This document shows, one piece after another, positions 56,713 to 64,000 of a stretch of 64,000 nucleotides of DNA. This stretch comes from Actinomadura physcomitrii (GTDB taxonomy: Bacteria > Actinomycetota > Actinomycetes > Streptosporangiales > Streptosporangiaceae), in contig NZ_WBMS02000030.1 in NCBI RefSeq assembly GCF_008923205.2, positions 47,912-111,911 on the forward strand, written 5' to 3'. Below the pieces are notes generated by a model. The model did no database searches. It was given only the letters and a program-made list of their open reading frames with translations, and was not told the DNA's origin. The first letter of the stretch is position 1. Each line of letters opens with the position of its first letter. The translations under genes were made by a program, and so were the position numbers.

Positions 56713-58115
56713 GCGCGCAGCAGCCGTCCCGCTCGTTCCTGGAGGACGAGGACCGTGTCGCCGGACCTCGCCATGGCCTTCTCGACCTTGGGATCGGTGG
56801 GGCCGAGGGCCCAGTCGCCGTTGTGCGCGTCCACCTGCTTCTTCTTCACGGTCGCCTGGACGGCGAGGGGCTGCAGCGCCCACCGCCCCGCGTCCCAGCG
56901 GACGAGCCCGATGCACGCCGACGACGCGGTCACCAGGTCGGGGGTGAGGGGGCCGCAGGCCGGGAAGCGGTCCATGTCGATCTCGAGGGCGTGCTCGCCG
57001 AGCCGCAGCGACGCCCCGTCCACCGTGTAGTTCTCGAGGAAGACGGGCTCGCCGATGCGGGCGGGATGCCGTTCCAGCGGCGGGACGGCCGCCGCGACGG
57101 CGCCGGCCAGGTGCAGCCGGGCCGTGGCGAACGGGTCGGCGACGAAGCCGAGGCGGGCCTTGTCCTCCTCCCACAGCAGGTCGCCGCCCGCCAGCGCGAC
57201 GCCGTCGACCTGCACGGCGCGCTGCTCGGCCAGCGCCCGCAGCAGGACGGGGCGGTCGGCGAGGACGCGCCAGACGGCCGGGCCGGCGATGGTGTCGACC
57301 TTCGCGGCGGAGGCGCTGGTGCGGACGGTGCGATGCGGCCCGTCGCCGTCCGGCTCCAGCAGCCAGTGCGCCTGCACTTGGACGGCCGTCCCGTGCTCGT
57401 GGACGTCGACGCCGAGCAGCAGCAGCCGCCCGGTGACGGTCTCGCGCGCGGGCGCGGTGGCGGTCTCGCGCTCGGACGCGGTGCCGCCCGGCTGCGCCAG
57501 CAGCACGCCCCGCGTCCACAGGTCGGCCCAGCGGCGCGCCGGGATCTCGGCCATGGTCGCGACGGGGGAGCAGGCGCGCAGCTCGGCCGCCAGGCCGTCG
57601 AGCAGGACGGCCTGGCGGCGCAGCGCGGGCTCCGCCAGCAGCGCCTCGATCGCCTGGTCCGACGCGGACACCAGGTCGTGGTCGACGCCGCGCCATCCGG
57701 CGATGGCGAGTTCGGCGAGCCAGGACCGGCATCCGGCGAGCAGGTTCGGCGCCGCGGCGGGCACGTCGCCGCCCGGGGCAAAGCCGGCCCGGGAGCGGCC
57801 GAGGGCGGTGTCGAGGTGGGCGAGGAGCGCGTCGTGGACGGCGCCGAGCAGCGCGGCGCGCCCGCCGGCGAGCGCGGCCAGGTGCGCGTCCGCGACCGAG
57901 CCGGCCGCGATCTTCTCCGCCGCCTCGGCGGCGGGCCCGCCGAGCGGCGATCCGCCGAGCGCGCCCGCGAGCGCGGCCAGCGCGGCGGTGCCGTCCTCGC
58001 CGAGGCGGCCGAAGCCGTCCACGAGCGCGCGGTCGAACCCGGCGACGACGTCGAGGGCCTCGCCGACGCCCGGCGGATTCGCGCCGAGCAGCTCGCCCAG
58101 GTGCGTTGCGAGCAT
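56709..58115 (-). CDS. Unknown operon protein between SWIM and VWA genes
   Basis: A 468-residue Ala/Leu-rich protein. ATG at 58115 overlaps the SWIM-protein stop by 1 nt (TGATG), and its own stop overlaps the VWA start by 4 nt. The first 190 residues are helical (GLGRLG-type Ala repeats, IAAGSVADAHLAALAGGRA); the C-terminal half has beta content (TVTGRLLLLGVDVHEHGTAVQ, RTSASAAKVDTIAGPAVWRVLADRP, FLENYTVDGASLRLGEH). I recognise no named domain. Tight coupling on both sides argues for a stoichiometric subunit of the MoxR/VWA system, perhaps its substrate-recognition or scaffold part. Confidence 0.75.
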   Translation of the reverse strand: MLATHLGELLGANPPGVGEALDVVAGFDRALVDGFGRLGEDGTAALAALAGALGGSPLGGPAAEAAEKIAAGSVADAHLAALAGGRAALLGAVHDALLAHLDTALGRSRAGFAPGGDVPAAAPNLLAGCRSWLAELAIAGWRGVDHDLVSASDQAIEALLAEPALRRQAVLLDGLAAELRACSPVATMAEIPARRWADLWTRGVLLAQPGGTASERETATAPARETVTGRLLLLGVDVHEHGTAVQVQAHWLLEPDGDGPHRTVRTSASAAKVDTIAGPAVWRVLADRPVLLRALAEQRAVQVDGVALAGGDLLWEEDKARLGFVADPFATARLHLAGAVAAAVPPLERHPARIGEPVFLENYTVDGASLRLGEHALEIDMDRFPACGPLTPDLVTASSACIGLVRWDAGRWALQPLAVQATVKKKQVDAHNGDWALGPTDPKVEKAMARSGDTVLVLQERAGRLLRA

Positions 58116-58654
58116 CAGCGGGCCGCTCCCATCGCCGGGAACCAGTGCATCTCCGGGAGCGGCTCTGTCACGCCCGGCACCTCCAGGTAGGACAGGTGGC
58201 GCAGGAACCGGCTGAACACCCCGGCCGCCGGCGCGGACGCCCTGGATCCGCGCAGCGCCCCGGCGAGGTCGTCGGCGGCCTCCGCCTTCAGGTAGCGCGC
58301 GATCCGCTCGAGCCCGTACTGGATGACGGCCTCGTCGACGAGCGACCGCAGGTGCTTGCACATCGACGAGCCGCCCAGCCCGCCGCACGGCCGGTTGTTG
58401 TTGGTGCTGCAGCTGAAGTCGTGGGTGCCGGCCGCGATGGACGACACGTACACCCGAGCGAGGTCCGACCCGCTCGACACGACCCCCTGCAGGCGGCCCT
58501 CGGCCAGTTCGACGAACGGCACCTTAGCCAGCTTGCGCGGCCGGACCGGCCGCACCACCCGCACCACGCTGCGCCGCTCCCCGCCGTCCGGCGCGGGCTC
58601 GGCGGCTGCTTCCGCGTCCAACGCATCGACCTCCACCTCGGCGCGGATGATCAT
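58115..58654 (-). CDS. SWIM-type zinc-finger protein heading the MoxR/VWA operon
   Basis: A 179-residue protein from an ATG at 58654 (the ribosome-binding site GGGGGA is rather distant). Central motif FSCSTNNNRPCGG...MCKHLRSLVDEAV places Cys and His as in SWIM zinc fingers (CxC..CxH), preceded by VRVVRPVRPRKLAKVPF and VVSSGSDLARVYVSSI. SWIM domains bind DNA or proteins. The C-terminal part is short and lacks other domains. As first gene of the operon it could be a regulator or an adaptor of the complex. The Cys spacing is not fully standard, so the family call is moderate. Confidence 0.65.
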   Translation of the reverse strand: MIIRAEVEVDALDAEAAAEPAPDGGERRSVVRVVRPVRPRKLAKVPFVELAEGRLQGVVSSGSDLARVYVSSIAAGTHDFSCSTNNNRPCGGLGGSSMCKHLRSLVDEAVIQYGLERIARYLKAEAADDLAGALRGSRASAPAAGVFSRFLRHLSYLEVPGVTEPLPEMHWFPAMGAAR

Positions 58655-58746
58655 GGTCCGCGCACAGTTCCCCCGCCCGGAGCGGGCAGGCGGTGAAAGC
58701 CTTGCACCGGCCACCGACAATCCGGCGCGACGAGAGAACCCGCAGG

Positions 58747-60972
58747 TCAGTGCGCCTTGAGCAGCCAGTGGCGGCCCGTTGTCCAGCCGGTGAACCGGCG
58801 CGCGGCGGGGGCCGTCCCGTCGTCGAGGCTCCCGCCGGCGAGGACGTGCCGGAGCCCCGCGAGGGCCGGGTCGAGCCGGGCGGCGGTGTGCGGCGGCCGG
58901 CGGTCCAGTTCGTCCTGCATCCACGCGATCGCCGAGATCTGCTCCTTGAGCCCGCACAGGGCGAGGAAGAAGACCGCCTGCCGCCACGCGTACGCCGCGT
59001 CCTTGACCGTGCTCAGCGGACGCGGGTTGCCGTGCACCCGCTGGACGAGGCGGCAGGCGGTGCCGAACGCGCGGCGCGCCAGGTCGTCCCAGCCGGGCGA
59101 CGGGCTCACCCCGACGGGGTGGACGAGCGCGGCGAGGTTGTGGGTCGTCAGGATCTGCGCCTGCTCGATGACCTTGCCGTTCGCGGCGACCCACGAGCCC
59201 CGGGAGAGGTCGCCGGCGCGGGTCCGGCACAGCGCGTCGAACGCGTCGGACGTGCGCCCGCCGCGCCTCAGCGCGCGCACGGCGGCGTAGTCGATGCCGT
59301 AGTAGCGCTCGTAGAGGGTGCCTTCGAGGACGTCCGCGGCGAGCTGCGCGGCCCGGAGGTACTTGGTGGAGAACGTCCCCATGAAGATGTCGGCCGCCAG
59401 CTCCTCCACGAACGGCACGCGCAGGCCCGCGCGCTCGGCGAGGGCGCCCAGCTCGCTCAGCAGCGGGTTGGGCAGCGCGGTGCCGGGGAAGCCCTGCAGC
59501 GCCAGTTCGGCGAGCTGGACGAGGACGGCGCGCGCCTCCCGCTCACCCGTCGCGTCCGTGCGGCGGTAGCGCTGCACGGCGCGCACCCACGGCAGCTCCT
59601 CCATCCGCACCTGGCTCTCCAGGTTCAGCAGGAGCAGGGTGCGCCTGTTGCGGAACGCGGTGTACTGCGCCGCCATCAGGCGGCGAAGCGCGGGGTCCGG
59701 ATAGGCGGACGCGGTGGTGGCCGCCACGAGCTGCGGGGTGAGCTCCGCAAGCACCTCCGCCGACGGGACGATCCCGCGCTCGATGAGCGTCGGCACCGGG
59801 GCGCGGAGCGCGTTCTTCACGATGTCGCGCAGCCAGCCGGGCAGTTCCGCGCCCGCCGCGACGCCCGTACGGCGCGCCTCGTCCTCGGTGATGGGCGCGA
59901 CGAACGGGTCGATGGACGGCACGCCGGAGTCCTCGCGGGCGTCCGCGAGCCGCGCCAGCACGATCTGCGCGACCGTGTGGTGCGCGGGGTGCGCGCCGTC
60001 GGCCGCCTGCCGCGCGCGCAGCGCCGCGTGCTCCGGGGATCCGGGCAGGCCGCGCTTGGCGACCATCGAGTCGACGGCGTGCTGCAGCAGACCGGGCACG
60101 CTCTTGCCCGCGAAAAGGCTCTCCAGGGACGACCGGAGAATGGCGAGGTTCTCCTTGGGATTGCGGTGCTTTCCGCAGAGCGTGTGGTACCGCGCCAGCC
60201 GCCGGTACCGCGCCAGAAGCTCCGCTCCGCGCTCTCCCCAGCCGTCCGGCAGCACCGCGAAGACCCGCCCGTCCTCGACGGTCTCGAGCCAGTGCTCCAG
60301 CAGTTCGTCCGCGAACGGGTTCCACACGGTGAGCGCTTCGTTCATCGCGGCGACGGCCTTGTTCTTCGGCTTCGCCTCGATGCGCGCGCGGACCTCGCCG
60401 ACGGTCTGCCGGTGCACGAGCGAGGCGTCGCCGAGCGGGCTTCCCGGACGGGGCGAGAAACGGAGCCGGCCGGCGAATGGGCCGATGGCCTCGAGGATCT
60501 CCAGTGCGCCCGCGCGGTCGCCCGCGCGCAGCAGCCAGGCGACCGCGAGCAGCGCGCCCTCTTCGGGAAGGACGACGTCGTACTCGCCGCTGTCCAGAAG
60601 CGAATACAGCTCGTTGAGGCCCTCGTCAGTCAGGTAATGCAGGAACAGCGAGCGCCGGTCGAAGGCGATGCCGGCTCGCCGCGCCGCGTCCTGCTCGTGC
60701 GGGAGGGCCGGGCCGCCCGCAGCGGCTGTTCCGGTCGCGAATCCGCCCTTGACGACCTCGGGCGTCACCCACGCGGGGAGTCCCTCGACGGGCGTCCGCG
60801 ATCCGATGGACAGGGACCCGGACACCATTCCGGAAAGGACGCGGCGCCAGCGCTCCAGGCGCTTTTCCGCCCGCTCGCGCGTCTCCGCGTTCTCGTGCGT
60901 GAGTGCGGTCGCGAAGGCCTTCGCCAGCTGTCCCGCGGCGTAACCGGGATTCGCCTGTACGTCCTTGTTCAT
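58747..60972 (-). CDS. Unknown 741-residue protein upstream of the SWIM gene
   Basis: A cytoplasmic, mostly alpha-helical protein. ATG at 60972 begins MNKDVQANPGYAAGQLAKAF; it lies 2 nt after the 3' end of the tRNA-like element, with no separate ribosome-binding site visible. Landmarks: NAETRERAEKRLERWRRVLSG, FLHYLTDEGLNELYSLLDSG, ALLAVAWLLRAGDRAGALEIL, and TFSTKYLRAAQLAADVLEG then YERYYGIDYAAVRAL near the C-terminus. Repeated helix pairs suggest an ARM/HEAT-like or TPR-like scaffold. The 92-nt gap to the SWIM gene leaves room for a promoter, so it may or may not share the operon. I do not recognise a family. Confidence 0.7.
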   Translation of the reverse strand: MNKDVQANPGYAAGQLAKAFATALTHENAETRERAEKRLERWRRVLSGMVSGSLSIGSRTPVEGLPAWVTPEVVKGGFATGTAAAGGPALPHEQDAARRAGIAFDRRSLFLHYLTDEGLNELYSLLDSGEYDVVLPEEGALLAVAWLLRAGDRAGALEILEAIGPFAGRLRFSPRPGSPLGDASLVHRQTVGEVRARIEAKPKNKAVAAMNEALTVWNPFADELLEHWLETVEDGRVFAVLPDGWGERGAELLARYRRLARYHTLCGKHRNPKENLAILRSSLESLFAGKSVPGLLQHAVDSMVAKRGLPGSPEHAALRARQAADGAHPAHHTVAQIVLARLADAREDSGVPSIDPFVAPITEDEARRTGVAAGAELPGWLRDIVKNALRAPVPTLIERGIVPSAEVLAELTPQLVAATTASAYPDPALRRLMAAQYTAFRNRRTLLLLNLESQVRMEELPWVRAVQRYRRTDATGEREARAVLVQLAELALQGFPGTALPNPLLSELGALAERAGLRVPFVEELAADIFMGTFSTKYLRAAQLAADVLEGTLYERYYGIDYAAVRALRRGGRTSDAFDALCRTRAGDLSRGSWVAANGKVIEQAQILTTHNLAALVHPVGVSPSPGWDDLARRAFGTACRLVQRVHGNPRPLSTVKDAAYAWRQAVFFLALCGLKEQISAIAWMQDELDRRPPHTAARLDPALAGLRHVLAGGSLDDGTAPAARRFTGWTTGRHWLLKAH

Positions 60973-60974
60973 AG

Positions 60975-61046
60975 CCAGCGTGGCGGGTTCCGCCCCCGCG
61001 CCCTTCGGGTCTGAAGCCCGATGCTCTACTGCTGAGCTACACGCTG
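60975..61046 (-). tRNA. tRNA-like gene with UCA anticodon and non-canonical T-loop
   Basis: On the minus strand a full cloverleaf can be drawn: acceptor CAGCGTG/CACGCTG, D arm GCTC/GAGC with loop AGCAGTA, anticodon stem TCGGG/CCCGA with loop CTTCAGA (anticodon TCA, reading UGA), variable AGGGC, T stem GCGGG/CCCGC with loop GGCGGAA, discriminator G; 72 nt. The T-loop lacks the universal TTC, and the D-loop has AG where GG is normal, so G18-Psi55 contact is lost. It is far too short for tRNA-Sec. It is either a decayed tRNA, an opal-suppressor-like or specialised tRNA, or a structured leader of the gene starting 2 nt downstream. Confidence 0.5.
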
Positions 61047-61135
61047 TCGGGCCCCAGATTAGAGACCGCCGCCATTTCGGCGCAAAGGATTAGTCCGCCG
61101 CGATGCCGGAACGCCGCTCACACCGCCTTCACACC

Positions 61136-61297
61136 TCAGGCGGAGATCAGCGGCGCGAGGGTGATGTCGAGCCGCCCGCCGGCGAGGGCGTCGAGGTGCC
61201 AGAACGTCCACGGGTCGAACAGCTCGGAGATCGCCTCGAACCGGGTCCCCGCCTCGGCGCGCCGGTTGTCCAGCAGGTATCCGCGGTCATCGGTCAT
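61136..61297 (-). CDS. Truncated N-terminus of a class I methyltransferase-like protein
   Basis: A 53-residue product whose ATG (61297) overlaps the hsdS stop by 4 nt. It begins MTDDRGYLLDNRRAEAGTRF then FEAISELFDPWTFWHLDALAG, matching the first 40 residues of actinobacterial SAM-methyltransferases (Y.LDN...E...RF.AL..LFDP.T.RHL..LGV..GW). It then ends in RLDITLAPLISA without motif I. Either it is a fragment left after a deletion or a short coupled peptide. No catalytic domain is present. Confidence 0.5.
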   Translation of the reverse strand: MTDDRGYLLDNRRAEAGTRFEAISELFDPWTFWHLDALAGGRLDITLAPLISA

Positions 61298-62346
61298 GTG
61301 GTCGCCTCGATCCTTCCGGTCAGCAGGTCGGGGAGCAGCGCGTCCCGCAGCGCGGCGAGCGCGGCGCTCTCGGCCGCGGCGGCCTCGACCCGCAAGGCGA
61401 GCGCGTCCACCAGCGCGCCGAACTCGCGGGCCCGCGGCTCGCCGGGCCACGGGACCTCGCGGCGGGCGAGGTCGGGCCACTTCACCCGCGGCATCCGGGT
61501 GCCGTCGCCGAGCGCGGAGGCGTGCGCCACCACCTCGTCGCTGGACAGCGCCGCCAGCAGCCAGCCGCGGTGGCGGGCGTCCACCGGGCGGACGACGTGG
61601 ACGTCGGTCGAGGCGACGCCGTCGACGAGCGCCAGGCCGACCTTGTGGAAATAGGGACGCAGTTTCCCGAAGAGCACGTCGCCCGCCCGGAACCGCTTCT
61701 TCGTGCTCAGCACGGTGGACGCGCCCGCCCATTGGGAGAGCCACATGTGCCGTTTCGCGATGTGCTCGAGCCCGATGTAGTGCTCGCCGGAGCGAAGGTC
61801 GGCCGCCGCGACGTTCTCGGTCACCGGCCGGCCGATCGCCGCCAGCCGCACCGAACCGGGCGCGGCCGCGGCGAGCTCGGTGTACCGGGCCCTGACCAGG
61901 TCGTCCGCGGCGGCCGCGACGCCGTCGTTGGCGGCGATCTTGTCGTCGAGCGCGCCGAGGATCTCCGCGACGGCCTCCTGGCCGGGACGCGGCACCTCCC
62001 GGACCGGGAGGCCGTTCAGAATGGCGTGGGTGAGCAGCGGCTGCCCCGACCCGATGCGGTGGTGATTGAGGCCGAGCCCCTTGAGCAGGTAATAGACGTA
62101 CCGGGGGTGCACGCCCTCCCGCGCCGTCGCGATGATGGCGTTGTCGGTGACCCAGCACCGTTCACGGGCGTAATGGACGGCGCCGCAATACGCCCCGACG
62201 CGCCCGACGATGGTGCTCTCCTTCTCGGCGTTGAAACTCCCCGCCGTGCCGATGACGCCGTTGGCCCCGTACGTCGGGTAACCGGTGCCGGGCGAAGGCC
62301 GCGCCTTGCCGTTCGTGAAGGCGACGACCTCGCCGAGCCGGACCAT
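61294..62346 (-). CDS. hsdS: Type I restriction-modification specificity subunit HsdS
   Basis: A 350-residue specificity subunit; ATG at 62346, 4 nt after the hsdM stop. Two target-recognition domains are visible: the first about residues 1-110 (MVRLGEVVAFTNGKARPS, PTYGANGVIGTAGSF, IVGRVGAYCGAVHYA, WVTDNAIIAT), the second about 165-290 (GEHYIGLEHIAKRHMWL, GDVLFGKLRPYFHKV, GVASTDVHVVRP). Each is followed by a conserved helix (EAVAEILGALDDKIAAND and AREFGALVDALALRVEAA). It determines the bipartite DNA target of the methylase/restriction complex. Target sequence cannot be read. Works with HsdM; no HsdR in the window. Confidence 0.92.
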   Translation of the reverse strand: MVRLGEVVAFTNGKARPSPGTGYPTYGANGVIGTAGSFNAEKESTIVGRVGAYCGAVHYARERCWVTDNAIIATAREGVHPRYVYYLLKGLGLNHHRIGSGQPLLTHAILNGLPVREVPRPGQEAVAEILGALDDKIAANDGVAAAADDLVRARYTELAAAAPGSVRLAAIGRPVTENVAAADLRSGEHYIGLEHIAKRHMWLSQWAGASTVLSTKKRFRAGDVLFGKLRPYFHKVGLALVDGVASTDVHVVRPVDARHRGWLLAALSSDEVVAHASALGDGTRMPRVKWPDLARREVPWPGEPRAREFGALVDALALRVEAAAAESAALAALRDALLPDLLTGRIEATT

Positions 62347-62350
62347 TCCC

Positions 62351-63808
62351 TCAGCCGTCCAGCCGTTCCAGCCGCGCCCGGACGACGCCGTCGAGCCGCG
62401 CCGACTCCTCCAGCCGGGAGAGCAGTTCCTTGGTCAGCCGCTCGACCCGGTCGCGCACCGGCTCGTCCGCCGCGTCCGCCGTTTCCGCCGCACCGGCGTA
62501 ACGGCCGGGAGTGAGGACGTGGCCGTGGTCGCGGATCTCCTCCAGCGCGACCGAGCGGCAGAAACCGGGCTCGTCCGCATAGGGTCCGCGGGCGCTCGGG
62601 CCGCCGCGCCAGGAATGGTAGGCGCCGGCGATCCTGGCGATGTCGTCGCCGGTCAGGACGCGTTCGGTGCGGTCGAGCAGCGTCCCCATGGAACGGGCGT
62701 CGACGAAGAGCACCTGCCTTCGCCGGTCGTCACGGCCGCCGTCCGGCCCCTTGTCCTTGGAGAAGAACCAGAGGCACGCGGGAATCGGCGTCGTGCGGAA
62801 CAACTGCGGCGGCAGCGCGACCACGCAGGAGACCAGATCGGCCTCGACAAAGGCGGTGCGTATCCCGCTCTCGGCGGACTGCCGGGACGACATCGAGCCG
62901 TTCGCCATCACCACTCCGGCGCCGCCGCGCGGGCCGAGCTTGGCGACGATGTGCTGCATCCACGCGAAATTGGCGTTGCCCGCCGGAGGCACGCCGAACC
63001 GCCAGCGCGGATCGGCGGGATCGCGGTACCAGTCCGACATGTTGAACGGCGGATTGGCCAGCACATGGTCGGCGAGAAGACCGGGATGCGCGTCCTCGTA
63101 GAAGGTGTCGGCGTGCCGCGCGGACAGGTCCCCGGCGATCCCGTGGATGGCGAGGTTCATCCGGGCCAGCCGCCACGTCCGGGCGTTGGCCTCCTGCCCG
63201 TGCACGGCGATGTCGCCGCTGCGGCCCCGCCGGCTCAGCACGAACTTCTCCGCCTGGACGAACATCCCGCCCGAACCGCAGCACGGGTCGTACACCCGCC
63301 CCTTGTACGGCTCGAGCACCTCGACCAGCAGTTTCACGACGCTCTTCGGCGTGTAGAACTCGCCGCCCCGGCGGCCTTCCGCGCGGGCGAACGTCTCCAG
63401 GAAGTACTCGTACACCTCGCCGAGCAGATCCCGCGCGGCCGCGCCGCCGTCCGGTCCGTCGCGGCCGGTGAAGCGGGCGTCGCCGATGACCGCCGCCAGG
63501 TCCGCGAGCCGCCGCTGGTCGACGCCGTCCGCGCCGAAGATCAGCGGGAGCGCGCCGTCCAGCGACGGCTCCGCCCGCATCACCGCGGCCATGGCCGCGT
63601 CGATCCGCGGGCCGATCGGCCCGGGACCGGACACGACGGCGGGCCACCGCGCCGATTCGGGAACGGCGCCGAACGCGGACGAGGCGTACTTGAGGAAGAC
63701 GAGCCCGAGCACGAAGTCCCGGTACTGGGAGGAGTCCATGGACCCGCGCAGTTTCGCCGCGGCCTTCCACAGGACGTCCTGCAGTTCCGCGATCCCCGTC
63801 TCCGTCAC
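62351..63808 (-). CDS. hsdM: Type I restriction-modification DNA methyltransferase subunit HsdM
   Basis: A 485-residue adenine-N6 methyltransferase. The GTG at 63808 gives a standard N-terminus (IAELQDVLWKAAAKLRGSM); longer frames would use a TTG inside a hairpin and are rejected. N-terminal helical domain (about 1-135), then the N6_Mtase domain: GGEFYTPKSVVKLLVEVLEP, motif I YDPCCGSGGMFVQAEKF, motif IV VLANPPFNMSDW, and the later FFSKDKG/VLFVDARS block. It methylates DNA at the site chosen by HsdS. The usual order hsdM-hsdS is kept. hsdR, if present, must lie beyond the window or be elsewhere. Confidence 0.95.
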   Translation of the reverse strand: MTETGIAELQDVLWKAAAKLRGSMDSSQYRDFVLGLVFLKYASSAFGAVPESARWPAVVSGPGPIGPRIDAAMAAVMRAEPSLDGALPLIFGADGVDQRRLADLAAVIGDARFTGRDGPDGGAAARDLLGEVYEYFLETFARAEGRRGGEFYTPKSVVKLLVEVLEPYKGRVYDPCCGSGGMFVQAEKFVLSRRGRSGDIAVHGQEANARTWRLARMNLAIHGIAGDLSARHADTFYEDAHPGLLADHVLANPPFNMSDWYRDPADPRWRFGVPPAGNANFAWMQHIVAKLGPRGGAGVVMANGSMSSRQSAESGIRTAFVEADLVSCVVALPPQLFRTTPIPACLWFFSKDKGPDGGRDDRRRQVLFVDARSMGTLLDRTERVLTGDDIARIAGAYHSWRGGPSARGPYADEPGFCRSVALEEIRDHGHVLTPGRYAGAAETADAADEPVRDRVERLTKELLSRLEESARLDGVVRARLERLDG

Positions 63809-63839
63809 ATCGGCGACTCTAGCCTCGATCTTTCGTGAG

Positions 63840-63870
63840 GTCGGTTGGGTCGCGGAGCGACCCAACCGAC
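63840..63870. repeat. 13-bp inverted repeat upstream of hsdM
   Basis: GTCGGTTGGGTCG (63840-63852) and CGACCCAACCGAC (63858-63870) form a perfect 13-bp stem with a 5-nt loop, 31 nt upstream of the hsdM start. It may be an operator or attenuator controlling the methylase gene, or the terminator of a gene beyond the window edge. Confidence 0.65.
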
Positions 63871-64000
63871 GCGTCGATTTCGGCGGTGGGTCAGCCGTTG
63901 GGCCCGACTGTCGCGTCGGGTGGGCGGGGTTCCACGGGCCCGGGGGTTCTCCTTCCTGGTGTTGATGGGACGGTTCAAGCTGGTCAGGGCGCCGGGAGCA

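Noticed and set aside
60975..61046. Selenocysteine tRNA, because the anticodon is UCA
   Set aside because: It is 72 nt long with a 5-nt variable loop and a 7-bp acceptor stem. Bacterial tRNA-Sec has an 8-bp acceptor and a long variable arm, and no selA/selB gene is seen.
63809..63865. Upstream TTG start for hsdM giving 19 extra residues
   Set aside because: The TTG lies inside the 13-bp hairpin and adds residues not typical of HsdM. The GTG at 63808 matches family N-termini.
1..64000. CRISPR arrays, complete insertion sequences, prophage genes and rRNA
   Set aside because: No regularly spaced repeats, intact transposase or integrase, phage structural genes or rRNA sequence were seen on reading both strands.

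Overview
The window is about 70% GC or more, with strong third-position GC bias, GTG and TTG starts, many 1-4 nt gene overlaps, and families typical of Gram-positive Actinobacteria. These include a tRNA-His/oligoribonuclease pair, S-adenosyl methyltransferases of the Methyltransf_19 (DUF574) type, SseB repeats, actinobacterial ydaO and SAM-IV riboswitches, and ECF sigma factors fused to membrane domains. An Actinomadura-like member of the Streptosporangiales is the best guess; this is inference from gene content only. No rRNA, CRISPR array, integrase or complete insertion sequence was found.

Layout. 1-2285: the 3' part of a branched-chain amino-acid ABC operon (livM, livG, livF) ending in a strong terminator. 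2.8-4.4 kb: a c-di-AMP (ydaO) riboswitch followed by a secreted CHAP hydrolase and a secreted RlpA-like barrel protein. 4.6-6.7 kb: a NERD/UvrD-type helicase. 6.8-22.3 kb: a block with visibly relaxed GC bias that looks accessory. It holds an IS630-type transposase remnant, an esterase/MFS pair, and a ten-gene-scale cluster of two convergent operons: CapA-like 1, fused ABC permease and ABC ATPase on the + strand; CapA-like 2, lipoprotein substrate-binding protein, ThDP enzyme and LysR regulator on the - strand. The cluster is followed by a second secreted esterase and an esterase remnant. The right edge of the block faces the 3' end of tRNA-Lys.

22.6-35.2 kb: housekeeping-like genes. These are tRNA-Lys, a LuxR-type response regulator, tRNA-His, orn, a PdxR/MocR regulator next to an internally deleted oxidase gene, an amidase-fold protein, a phosphotransferase, two tandem membrane-anchored ECF sigma factors, a substrate-binding/VWA fusion protein and a TrmH-type rRNA/tRNA methyltransferase. 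35.3-46.5 kb: surface and cell-envelope genes: a stalked membrane protein, a 1152-residue SseB-repeat protein with an overlapping partner, a SAM-IV-controlled cysteine desulfurase-like enzyme, a lipoprotein, a class A PBP and a tandem FKBP. 46.7-50.9 kb: three methyltransferases, a DNA-binding protein and an ATPase-like regulator, with an extreme G/C-run hairpin between two of them.

51.2-61.0 kb: a tightly coupled minus-strand operon: SWIM-type zinc-finger protein, unknown protein, VWA protein, MoxR-like AAA ATPase and DUF5682 protein. It is preceded by an unknown 741-residue protein whose start codon sits 2 nt after a tRNA-like gene with a UCA anticodon. 61.1-63.8 kb: hsdM and hsdS of a type I restriction-modification system without a visible hsdR.

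The strongest candidates for an undescribed system are two. The first is the CapA-ABC-ThDP-LysR cluster, where a matching T-N11-A palindrome lies upstream of both outer CapA genes. The second is the MoxR/VWA/DUF5682/SWIM operon, which resembles NTPase-VWA conflict or chaperone-type systems. Substrates and functions are not readable from sequence alone.
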